DNA of 64,000 nt from Chloroflexi bacterium HGW-Chloroflexi-6 (GTDB taxonomy: Bacteria > Chloroflexota > Anaerolineae > Anaerolineales > Villigracilaceae): positions 248,001 through 312,000 of the forward strand of contig PHBU01000003.1 in NCBI GenBank assembly GCA_002840685.1, written 5' to 3'. Every line of letters starts with the position of its first letter. Within the stretch, counting starts at the first letter, position 1. This document shows, one piece after another, positions 56,592-64,000 of this stretch. Position numbers and translations under genes: made by a program. Below the pieces are notes generated by a model. That model did no database searches. It saw only the letters and a list, made by a program, of their open reading frames with translations, and was not told the origin of the DNA.

Positions 56592-59417
56592 ATGGAACAG
56601 AATGTCACCTGGAAATCGCCGGGGAAGATCGCTTTCTTTCTGGCAAGTTTAATCCTCCTGGGCGGGTTATTGGTTGCAGCAAACCTGGTGGATCCGGTTG
56701 TTCATTTTACCGACCCCAATCTTGAAGCGGCTATTCGCGAGAAAATCGATCAACCAACTGCGCCGCTTTCCCGGTTGGATTTGCTGGCGATCACTGATCT
56801 TGATGCTTCAGGCCGGGATATTAAACGACTGGACGGGATCGAAGCGTTGCGCCGGCTGGCCGTGTTGAACCTGGCCGATAATGTGGTTGAAGACCTGTCT
56901 CCGCTTGCGAATTTGAGTATGCTATCTGAGCTCAATTTGCAGAACAATCAGATCTTCGATTTGGAATTTATCAACTTTAACCAGATCACACATCTGCCGC
57001 TTCGTTCCCTGAGCCTGCGCGACAATTACATAGAGAATATTGTTCCTTTATCTCATTTCTACGGCTTGCAAGAGTTGAATCTCAGGGGTAATAGAATCAA
57101 GAATATTGAATCACTGGCAGGCTTGACCGGCCTCGTTTCTCTTAACCTTCACTCCAACCCGGTCGAGACAGGCTTGGATGGGCTGTCAAACCTTCAGAAT
57201 TTGCAAACCCTGATCATGCGCAATGTTGTTATCGGAGAAGATTTTCACTTTTTGGCCAGCCTGACAAAACTCCAAAGGCTGAACATCCGCAACTCTGCGA
57301 TTTCCGATGTGTCAGTTCTTGTCGAACTGATGCAGGCTGGCGTCTTGCAGGATAATGTTGAAGCGGGTATCTACGCTTCAGTAGATCTGCTTGAAATGAA
57401 CCTGACGGCGAATGGGGATGATCCTTATCGAAGCTTGAGACCATACTGGGATAATATCTCCTACACTTACCCCACCGACCTGCCTTATTACCCCAGCACA
57501 GTAAAATCCCCACTTTTCTCACATCAGGGCGGTTTTTACGCGGATGAGTTTTACCTGACCATCTCAACGGAAGAACCAGGCGGGACAATCTACTATACAC
57601 TGGATGGCTCAACGCCATCCTTTACCCCGCAACTGGAGATGACAGGCTCCACCCAGGCTTATAGCGGGTCTATCTTGATTCAGAACAGAACCAGCCAACC
57701 GAACCTGTTATCGAACATCGTAACCGACAAGTGGAGACAACACATACCTGCCGAAAATGTGTTTAAGGGCAGTGTTGTTCGCGCAGTTGTTGTTGACGAT
57801 TCAGGAAACCGCAGCAATCTGCAAACACACACCTATTTCGTAGATGAAGAAATGCGCACACGTTACTCCTTCCCGGTTGTTTCAATTGTGACAGATGCCA
57901 GAAACTTATTCGATGATGAAATTGGCATCTATACGTTTGGGAATCTATATCAAAATATTAATCCGGATGAACCCTGGCAGAATCCTGCCAACTTCACACA
58001 GCGCGGATTGAAATGGGAACGACCGGCGTTTTTCGAAATGTTCGGCCCGGATGGTGAGACACTGCTCACGCAAAACATCGGTTTGCGAATTCATGGCGGC
58101 TATTCTCGGGCTTTTTCCCCGAAGTCTCTTCGATTGGTAGCCGGGACTGAATATGATGAACCGGATTTAATCCAGTATAACTTTTTCCCTGAATTGAAGG
58201 ATCGCCTGAATGAAGGAACGGTAGATTCTTTCAAAACGCTGGTGCTAAGAAACGGCGGCAATGACATTGGTCGCGCTTTGTTCAGGGATGCTCTGGCCCA
58301 AAGCCTGCTTGAATCCACTCGCCTGGACATTCAGGGATACCAACCGGTTATCATCTTTGTAAACGGAGAATATTGGGGAATCCATACCGTCCGCACAAGG
58401 TATGATGAGCAATATTTCCAAACTTACTATGGGATTGCTCCCGACGAACTGCTAGTACTTGAAAGGGGCATGGATGTTGTCCGTTTGGGCAGCTATGCAG
58501 ATAACGGGAATAATTTTTCGAACTTATTTAGTCTGATTGATAAAAACTATTCCAAAAACGCCTTTGCAACCACCAGCGCGCTATCCGATAAGAGGGTCTA
58601 TCAAGATGTTGCATCCAGGGTCGATATTGATAATTTCATCTCCCATTTTGCGGCCCAAATCTACTTCGATAACACCGACTGGCCCAAAACCAATACATTC
58701 ACATGGGCAAAAACAACCGGGCTAACGAGCACGGGGCCAAATGTTCCCTATGGGCACGATGGCAAATTGCGCTGGATGATGTCAGATGTTGATTTCGGCC
58801 TCTTTAATCCGGAACACAATAATTTGAAACGCTTAATTGTTGAGATGGGTGATGAACCATCAACATACATCTTCCGCTCATTGCTGGAAAACGAAGAATT
58901 TAGAATAGCTTTTATCAACCAATTTGCAGACCATCTCAATACAATTTTCCGCGAGCAGGTTGTCGTTAGCAAAATCGATGAATTTGAAGCATTATATGCT
59001 CCAGAGATCGAAGAGCACATTCAGCGCTGGGGCGTGCCGGGAAGATCACTGAGTTCCTGGCTGGAGAATGTTGATGTAATCCGCCAGTTTGCTCTTGCGC
59101 GCCCAGCTTACCAACGACAGCATATTCTCGAGCAATTTAATTTAGCTGGCCTTGCCAATCTAAATCTCCGCACAGACCCGGCCCAGGGATACATTCGCAT
59201 CAACACGATCAATATTCAAATGGGAACCGTTGGTGTGGATGAGCCTGCCAATTGGTCCGGGATTTATTTTCAGGGTGTACCTGTGCAAATCTCTGCCGTG
59301 CCCGCGCCTGGCTATCGATTTGCGGGCTGGCAAGAAACCGGTTCGAAAGAGGCAGATCTGATTTTGATGTTAACCGAAGATAACACCTTAACCGCTGATT
59401 TTGAAAAGGCGGAATAA
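56592..59417 (+). CDS. CotH-kinase family protein with leucine-rich repeats
   Basis: The 941-residue protein is exported. An N-terminal hydrophobic segment (about 12-32) leads to leucine-rich repeats (about 60-250), a chitobiase/FN3-like module with GTIYYTLDGSTPS (about 330-375), the CotH kinase-like domain (FPVVSIVTDARNLFDDEIGIY, VNGEYWGIHTVRTRYDEQY, LRWMMSDVDFGLFN) and a C-terminal InlB-like beta module (GYRFAGWQETG). CotH phosphorylates spore-coat proteins in Bacillus using Ser; here the target is unknown, but it sits in the envelope. The gene follows the VTC gene by 3 bp. Confidence 0.9.
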   Translation: MEQNVTWKSPGKIAFFLASLILLGGLLVAANLVDPVVHFTDPNLEAAIREKIDQPTAPLSRLDLLAITDLDASGRDIKRLDGIEALRRLAVLNLADNVVEDLSPLANLSMLSELNLQNNQIFDLEFINFNQITHLPLRSLSLRDNYIENIVPLSHFYGLQELNLRGNRIKNIESLAGLTGLVSLNLHSNPVETGLDGLSNLQNLQTLIMRNVVIGEDFHFLASLTKLQRLNIRNSAISDVSVLVELMQAGVLQDNVEAGIYASVDLLEMNLTANGDDPYRSLRPYWDNISYTYPTDLPYYPSTVKSPLFSHQGGFYADEFYLTISTEEPGGTIYYTLDGSTPSFTPQLEMTGSTQAYSGSILIQNRTSQPNLLSNIVTDKWRQHIPAENVFKGSVVRAVVVDDSGNRSNLQTHTYFVDEEMRTRYSFPVVSIVTDARNLFDDEIGIYTFGNLYQNINPDEPWQNPANFTQRGLKWERPAFFEMFGPDGETLLTQNIGLRIHGGYSRAFSPKSLRLVAGTEYDEPDLIQYNFFPELKDRLNEGTVDSFKTLVLRNGGNDIGRALFRDALAQSLLESTRLDIQGYQPVIIFVNGEYWGIHTVRTRYDEQYFQTYYGIAPDELLVLERGMDVVRLGSYADNGNNFSNLFSLIDKNYSKNAFATTSALSDKRVYQDVASRVDIDNFISHFAAQIYFDNTDWPKTNTFTWAKTTGLTSTGPNVPYGHDGKLRWMMSDVDFGLFNPEHNNLKRLIVEMGDEPSTYIFRSLLENEEFRIAFINQFADHLNTIFREQVVVSKIDEFEALYAPEIEEHIQRWGVPGRSLSSWLENVDVIRQFALARPAYQRQHILEQFNLAGLANLNLRTDPAQGYIRINTINIQMGTVGVDEPANWSGIYFQGVPVQISAVPAPGYRFAGWQETGSKEADLILMLTEDNTLTADFEKAE

Positions 59418-59427
59418 GGCCAACTTG

Positions 59428-60546
59428 ATGATTGATATGCCCAAACCCTTCCCCGGTCGTCTTGGCCTCATTCAGCGCGTGCTGCCCGGCTACCGCGCCC
59501 CGTTTTTCGATGCCCTCTCGGCCGCTTGCGCGGGTGGGCTGTCGGTTTTTGCCGGTCAGCCCTTGCCGATTGAGTCGATTGCCACCACAGACAAACTCAA
59601 CGCCGCGCGCTTTGCCCTGGCCCAAAATATCCATATTTTTAATCCTCAGCATCCGCTTTATTTTTGCTATCAGCGCGGGCTTTCAGGATGGCTCGCCGGT
59701 TGGAACCCCGATGCCCTGATCATTGAGGCCAATTTTCGCTATTTATCCAGTCCCGCCGCCATGCGCTGGATGAAAAAGCGCAGCCGCCCGTTGGTTGGCT
59801 GGGGATTGGGCGCGCCGCTCAGCCGGGGGGGGCTTTCCAGCCTGCGTAAAAACTTCCTGCTCCAATTTGACGCCCTGGTGGCCTACAGCGCGCGCGGCGC
59901 AGAACAATATGCGGGTCTCGGATTCCCGCCCGCGAAGATTTTTATCGCTCCCAACGCGGTCGCCGCCAAACCGGTTCAACCGATGCCCGCCCGCGCGCAG
60001 CGTTTCGACCCTCAGCCTGTGGTGCTGTTCGTCGGGCGGTTGCAAACCCGTAAGCGGATCCCGTCCTTGCTCAAAGCCTGTGCCGAACTGCCGGAGCAGC
60101 TTAAACCCCGGCTGGTCATCATCGGCGATGGGCCGGAGCGAAAAAACCTTGAGGGGCTCGCTGCCCAGATCTATCCTGCGGCTGAATTTCCCGGAGCGTT
60201 GCACGGGTCAGACCTGGCCCCTTACTTTGCCGCCGCTGATCTGTTTGCTTTGCCCGGCACCGGCGGGCTGGCAGTGCAGGAGGCCATGACTTACGGCCTG
60301 CCGGTCATCGTTGCGCGCGGAGACGGCACACAGGATGATCTTGTCCGCGCTGAAAACGGCTGGCAGATCGCCCCGGATGATGATTTTTCGCTCCTGTTTG
60401 CCTTGCAGGAAGCTTTGAGCGATCTAAAACGCCTGCGCCGCATGGGCGCAGAATCGTATCGGATTGTTTCAGAAGAGATTAATTTGGAAAATATGGTGGG
60501 GGTCTTTGTTCAGGCACTTGAGTGTGCGAGCTTGACCAGACAATAA
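59428..60546 (+). CDS. Glycosyltransferase family 4-like protein
   Basis: This 372-residue GT-B fold enzyme has the donor-side motif VVLFVGRLQTRKRIPSLLKAC, then LVIIGDGPERKNLEGLA and LPGTGGLAVQEAMTYGLPVIVARG, where the usual E-x7-E pattern is altered. It adds a sugar to a lipid or glycan from a nucleotide donor. It closes the envelope cluster. The start at 59428 has AAGG upstream, with an ATG at 59437 as alternative; it lies 10 bp after the CotH stop. Confidence 0.85.
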   Translation: MIDMPKPFPGRLGLIQRVLPGYRAPFFDALSAACAGGLSVFAGQPLPIESIATTDKLNAARFALAQNIHIFNPQHPLYFCYQRGLSGWLAGWNPDALIIEANFRYLSSPAAMRWMKKRSRPLVGWGLGAPLSRGGLSSLRKNFLLQFDALVAYSARGAEQYAGLGFPPAKIFIAPNAVAAKPVQPMPARAQRFDPQPVVLFVGRLQTRKRIPSLLKACAELPEQLKPRLVIIGDGPERKNLEGLAAQIYPAAEFPGALHGSDLAPYFAAADLFALPGTGGLAVQEAMTYGLPVIVARGDGTQDDLVRAENGWQIAPDDDFSLLFALQEALSDLKRLRRMGAESYRIVSEEINLENMVGVFVQALECASLTRQ

Positions 60547-60682
60547 CGCTTCAAAGGTGATGGTTTGCTGTCTGTAAAAGGATAAACGTAACTTGCTTTT
60601 ATGCTTTCTTGCTTTTAGACTGAAGACTGGGGGAAAAACCTCCATATCATAACCACATCATACCTAAATCCTGGAGAAAAAA

Positions 60683-61492
60683 ATGAAAGCAATGCGTTTT
60701 ATAAGTTTGTGCATTTTCGCGTGCCTGTTTCTTTCGGCTTGCCAGCTTGGGCAAAGCCCCGAAGACATAGCCGCCACCATGATGGCGGAAACTGCCGCAG
60801 CCGCCAGCCCCACGCCTGTTCCCAGTGAAACTCCCCAGCCGACCAGCACCAATACCCCGCTGCCACCCACCAAAACTCCTTTGCCCTCCGCCACACCCAC
60901 CCTTACAGCCACTCCTGGTCCGTTCACCTATGCAGATGATTTTTCGGTTGAAAACAAAAAGGCCTGGGGGCCGTGTGCCCAATGTGAATGGGTTGATGGC
61001 ACGCTAGTTGTTGGACCTTTTGAGCCGGGCAGTAATCCTGGTGAAAGTCTGAATTTTGTCCTGTGCATCGTCTGTGGCGAACATTCTTATTATCGCATGT
61101 CTGTGGATGTGACTTTTATCGATGGTCAGGTGGATCGCTTCTTTGGGGTGGTTGGGCCTGTTACAGATGATCATATTTTTTACACCGGAATTTCTCCCTG
61201 GCAGATCTACACCATTCGTGACTATGATTACGAGGCTGGCGTGCTCAGGCGTTTGGCGCAAGAGAACAGTTCCGTTGTCGCACCAAGCACTCAGACCAAT
61301 CATCTGGAAATTGAAGTTAAGCCTGCCTCTGATGGCGCATCTGATATTTACTTTACCCTGAATGGCAAGAACGTTTATATTCTGTATGGGCAATCAAGCG
61401 TGCCGTCTTTTGTTGGCCTGGGGATGAGCTTCCACTCAGTGACTGTGGCATACGACAATTTCATGTACGAAGAAACCGAAGTTCAGCCATAG
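60683..61492 (+). CDS. Lipoprotein with Thr/Pro linker, unknown
   Basis: The 269-residue product has lipobox LSAC (Cys20), a Ser/Thr/Pro-rich linker (about 42-82) and a beta-rich C-terminal domain (FTYADDFSVENKKAWG, then YYRMSVDVTFIDGQVDRFFGVVG and NHLEIEVKPASDG). The pattern resembles a concanavalin/3-keto-disaccharide-like jelly roll that binds sugars. Its ligand is unknown. GGAG 7 nt before the ATG supports the start. A terminator follows its stop. Confidence 0.75.
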   Translation: MKAMRFISLCIFACLFLSACQLGQSPEDIAATMMAETAAAASPTPVPSETPQPTSTNTPLPPTKTPLPSATPTLTATPGPFTYADDFSVENKKAWGPCAQCEWVDGTLVVGPFEPGSNPGESLNFVLCIVCGEHSYYRMSVDVTFIDGQVDRFFGVVGPVTDDHIFYTGISPWQIYTIRDYDYEAGVLRRLAQENSSVVAPSTQTNHLEIEVKPASDGASDIYFTLNGKNVYILYGQSSVPSFVGLGMSFHSVTVAYDNFMYEETEVQP

Positions 61493-61505
61493 ATTTTTTC
61501 TTGTT

Positions 61506-61549
61506 AAACAAAAACACTGACGTTTGGTTATGCGTCAGTGTTTTTGTTT
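61506..61549. terminator. Bidirectional terminator
   Basis: AAACAAAAACACTGACG and its exact complement form a 17-bp stem with a 10-nt loop. It ends the lipoprotein gene and, on the other strand, the GGDEF gene. Confidence 0.88.
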
Positions 61550-63176
61550 AAGCTATTTTCGAGCTGACCTGGTTGTGTCCGTGTGATTTGGCCTCGTACA
61601 GCGCCCGGTCTGCGGCTTGCAGGATCGTTTCGCTCTCGGTTCCGTTTTTTGGAAAGGTGGAAACGCCAACTGAAATGGTGATCTCAGGCAGGGTCTCCCC
61701 TTCGTACTCGATAACTTTATCTCGAATGGCCTCCTGCCATTCTTTTGCGCGTCGCGTGGCTTCTTCCTGTTCCATACCCGGTAGCAGGATTACAAATTTT
61801 GCACCGCCATAACGGCAAAGTACTTCGTTTGGTTTCACTTTCTTATCCAGGCGGTTGGCGCAGGTCAGTAAAACCACATCTCCGCATTTGTGGCCGAACT
61901 TCTCGTTGATGCGTTCGAAATCGTCGAGCGCCACGGCTGCCACCGAAAAAACAGCATCCCGTTTTTGTGTTTTTTCCACCGCCTGGTCGAGCAGGTAAGC
62001 CATATGGCGACGGTTATACAGCCCGGTCAGTGAATCTCTCACCGCCTGTTCCTGTAACTGGATGCGCAGCGTTTCGATTTCAGCCAACTGCATCTTTAGC
62101 GCCTGGTTGGCGCGTTTGGCTTCGTTTTCGATCGCTTTGCGGGCTGAAACATCTCTGGCGACAATCACCTTGCCTTCGATATCACCAGCTTGATTGAAAA
62201 TCGGCGAGATCAGCATTTCCAGGGTGCGCGGCGGGTTGCCGGGGATCTCGATTTCTTCGCTAAGTTCGGATGTGTTCAAAAAGCGACCGGCCAGGCCGGG
62301 CCAAAGCTTGAAGACATCCATTAAGTTTCTACCCACGATCTCGCCTGATGATTTTTCAAACCAGGCCAGGGCAGTCCGATTTGCATCAAGCACCCTGTTG
62401 TAGGAATCGACCACCAGAACCAGTTCGGGAAGGTTTTCCAGGACCAGGTTGCGCGCAATCGGGACCAGATCGAACATGCGCAGTCCAAATACACCCACGC
62501 TGACAAATCCGGCGGTAATGGTCAGAGAAATGGGAGTCAGATCGACCGGGATGTAAAACCCCGGGAATAGATTTTTGCCATACTGGTAAAAGAGATTAAC
62601 CAGGATCGGAACCACAACCCCGATCAGCAAGAAGATCAGCTGGCGGCGGTAGAGATCTCGCAAGCGGAACATGGTCCACAGCAGGAGCAGGAAGCCTGCC
62701 GCGAGCGACCCGTAAGCCATGACAAGCTGCGCCGGATACCAGCTTCCGCGGGTGATGACCAGCGGCCCGGTACCGTTGGCTTCCATCGGTTCGAGAGCCT
62801 GATAATACAGTTGGAACCAGTTTTCACTGAGTAAAAAGACAAATGATATGAGCGGAATAACCCACAATAAGATTCGCCAGATTAAATGGAATCTTTTTTC
62901 TTTAAGTGTGTATTCAATCGCAAAGGTAAACCATAAGATTGGCACGCTCAGAATGCCAATATTCTCAACGCGCAGCCAGAAGATCTTGGCCGGCATCTCG
63001 TTGGAGATCGTGATCATCGCGTAGGCCAGAGTCCATACGCTCAGGGCGAAGAACATGACCGCTGCGGTCATGCCCCCGGGGGCATTGCGGCGGCGCAAAA
63101 CCATCACACCCAATACTACCGCGGCGATGGTATTGAGAATAAGGATGACAGCAAAAATGGCCCATTGGATTTGCAT
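61548..63176 (-). CDS. 7TM-PAS-GGDEF protein with degenerate GGDEF site
   Basis: This 542-residue protein has about seven transmembrane segments (1-220), a PAS domain (about 230-345) and a GGDEF-type domain (about 375-535). The catalytic signature is GGAKF (457-461) in place of GGDEF, lacking the metal-binding and donor acidic residues, and no RxxD inhibitory site precedes it. It is thus unlikely to make c-di-GMP and may bind GTP or act as a scaffold. No other enzyme domain is present. Its stop lies inside the shared terminator. Confidence 0.9.
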   Translation of the reverse strand: MQIQWAIFAVILILNTIAAVVLGVMVLRRRNAPGGMTAAVMFFALSVWTLAYAMITISNEMPAKIFWLRVENIGILSVPILWFTFAIEYTLKEKRFHLIWRILLWVIPLISFVFLLSENWFQLYYQALEPMEANGTGPLVITRGSWYPAQLVMAYGSLAAGFLLLLWTMFRLRDLYRRQLIFLLIGVVVPILVNLFYQYGKNLFPGFYIPVDLTPISLTITAGFVSVGVFGLRMFDLVPIARNLVLENLPELVLVVDSYNRVLDANRTALAWFEKSSGEIVGRNLMDVFKLWPGLAGRFLNTSELSEEIEIPGNPPRTLEMLISPIFNQAGDIEGKVIVARDVSARKAIENEAKRANQALKMQLAEIETLRIQLQEQAVRDSLTGLYNRRHMAYLLDQAVEKTQKRDAVFSVAAVALDDFERINEKFGHKCGDVVLLTCANRLDKKVKPNEVLCRYGGAKFVILLPGMEQEEATRRAKEWQEAIRDKVIEYEGETLPEITISVGVSTFPKNGTESETILQAADRALYEAKSHGHNQVSSKIA

Positions 63177-63191
63177 AGACTGTGTCCGATC

Positions 63192-64000
63192 TCAGGCGGT
63201 ACGATAATAGCCAACATCCACAGAGTAGACGCGTCCGCGTTTGACAACCTGTTTGACCAGGTTGGTGCCGTAGCGGTAGCCAATGTGACGGTAATCCGGC
63301 ACGGACAGGATCAAAATATCGGCCTGTTTGCCAACTTCGAGTGAGCCGACTCTATCCGAACGGCGGATGGCGTGGGCGGCGTTGATCGTCGAAGCAGCAA
63401 TGGCCTGGGCCGGGGTTAATTTCATCGCGCGGCAGGCCAGGGCGATCACAAACTGCATCGATTCATTCCAGGTCGTGCCGGGGTTGCAGTCAGTGGCCAG
63501 GGCCAGGATCCCGTTGGCGGCGATGATTTTCTTGGCCGGGGTGTACTGACACTCGGCCAGTCCAAACGGGGTACACGGCAGCGAAACGGCGACCGTGTCT
63601 GAACGTCCGAGCGCTTCAATATCCGCATCGGAGGTTTTGACGAGATGGTCGGCCGAAGCCGCACCCAACTCCACCGCCAGCTGCACGCCGCCCAGGTTAT
63701 CAAATTCGTCGGCATGGATCTTGAGTGGGAAGCCGAGCTCTTTGGCTTTGGTCAGGATCTGACGCGATTGGGCCAGGTCGAAGGCTTTGTTTTCGCAGAA
63801 AACATCGACAAAAGGCAGGGGTTGGCGCGGGGCGTGCAGTTCCCACCACTGGCGGACGATGGTCAGCATGGTATCGCAGACCAGGTCTGTATAACCTTGT
63901 GGATCATCCTTGTATTCGGGGGCGATGGCGTGTGCGCCCAAAAAAGTGATCGCAAGATCGACCCGGTTCTCGTCTTCGAGAGCCAGCAGGGCTTTGAGCA
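63192..64000 (-). CDS. hutI: Imidazolonepropionase, 3' part
   Basis: At least 269 codons of the C-terminal part are in the window; the 5' end lies beyond 64000. It has FLGAHAIAPEYKDDP, FVDVFCENKAF, PLKIHADEF (zinc His), SADHLVKT, ALATDCNPGTTW and the C-terminal SLEVGKQADILIL. This is the HutI family, which opens imidazolone-5-propionate to N-formimino-glutamate in histidine degradation. It ends 15 bp before the GGDEF gene's start. Other hut genes may lie further along on the minus strand outside the window. Confidence 0.93.
   Translation of the reverse strand, partial: LKALLALEDENRVDLAITFLGAHAIAPEYKDDPQGYTDLVCDTMLTIVRQWWELHAPRQPLPFVDVFCENKAFDLAQSRQILTKAKELGFPLKIHADEFDNLGGVQLAVELGAASADHLVKTSDADIEALGRSDTVAVSLPCTPFGLAECQYTPAKKIIAANGILALATDCNPGTTWNESMQFVIALACRAMKLTPAQAIAASTINAAHAIRRSDRVGSLEVGKQADILILSVPDYRHIGYRYGTNLVKQVVKRGRVYSVDVGYYRTA

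Noticed and set aside
1-64000. tRNA, rRNA or mobile elements
   Set aside because: I looked for cloverleaf-like GGTTC...AATCC segments, rRNA landmarks and transposase motifs by eye and found none that hold up; a covariance-model scan would settle the tRNA question.

Overview
The window looks like a chromosomal segment of a Chloroflexota bacterium, most likely Anaerolineae. This is inferred from gene content and style, not from a marker gene: an R3H/AAA ATPase next to tmk, several lipoproteins with long Thr/Pro linkers, DUF4173 and DUF2085 membrane proteins, TrpB2, NfeD, a standalone CoaX, and short GGGGCG palindromes scattered between genes. I saw no rRNA, tRNA, CRISPR array, insertion sequence or prophage.

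Layout. 1-8 kb: the end of a YbaB gene, recR, a MarR regulator, a DUF4173 membrane protein, a tiny well-signposted gene (20 codons), pfkA, and a series of small membrane, cupin and acetyltransferase genes. 8-13 kb: R3H ATPase, tmk, DinB-like, S51 peptidase, PH/SHOCT protein and an MBL hydrolase. 13.5-19.3 kb: a small-molecule or redox cluster (SnoaL-like, amidohydrolase lipoprotein, two NAD-binding epimerase-like proteins, DUF4188) bracketed by two TetR regulators, each with a clear operator. 19-24.4 kb: an amidohydrolase, a Cys-rich small protein, and a tungstate uptake operon (tupABC) whose probable regulator shares a near-identical operator with tupA. 24.4-32.4 kb: a SAM-I riboswitch in front of an alpha/beta hydrolase, then full-length metH and a homocysteine methyltransferase/MTHFR fusion. 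32.5-41 kb: two GT39-type membrane glycosyltransferases, coaX, a YfcC-type transporter, a DUF2817 metallopeptidase and a phosphodiesterase-like lipoprotein. 41-48 kb: ssb, an M3 oligopeptidase, a lipoprotein, and a tryptophan T-box controlling a 58-codon gene and trpB2. 46.7-51 kb: an Rrf2 regulator and pstSCAB. 51-60.5 kb: ICMT-like protein, NfeD, then a compact same-strand series (winged-helix protein, membrane protein, FkbM methyltransferase, DUF4956, VTC, LRR-CotH, GT4). 60.7-64 kb: a lipoprotein, a GGDEF protein with a degenerate active site, and the 3' part of hutI.

Regulation is unusually readable here. There are two riboswitch-class leaders (SAM-I at 24742, T-box(Trp) at 46605 on the minus strand), five perfect or near-perfect operator palindromes next to their regulators, and three promoters whose -10 box lies 6-8 nt before the start codon, pointing to leaderless mRNAs.

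The best candidates for something under-described are the DUF4956-VTC-CotH block with its upstream winged-helix/membrane pair (53.1-59.4 kb); the isolated 20-codon gene at 3040, whose own coding sequence can pair with its Shine-Dalgarno; and the T-box-controlled 58-codon gene ahead of trpB2.
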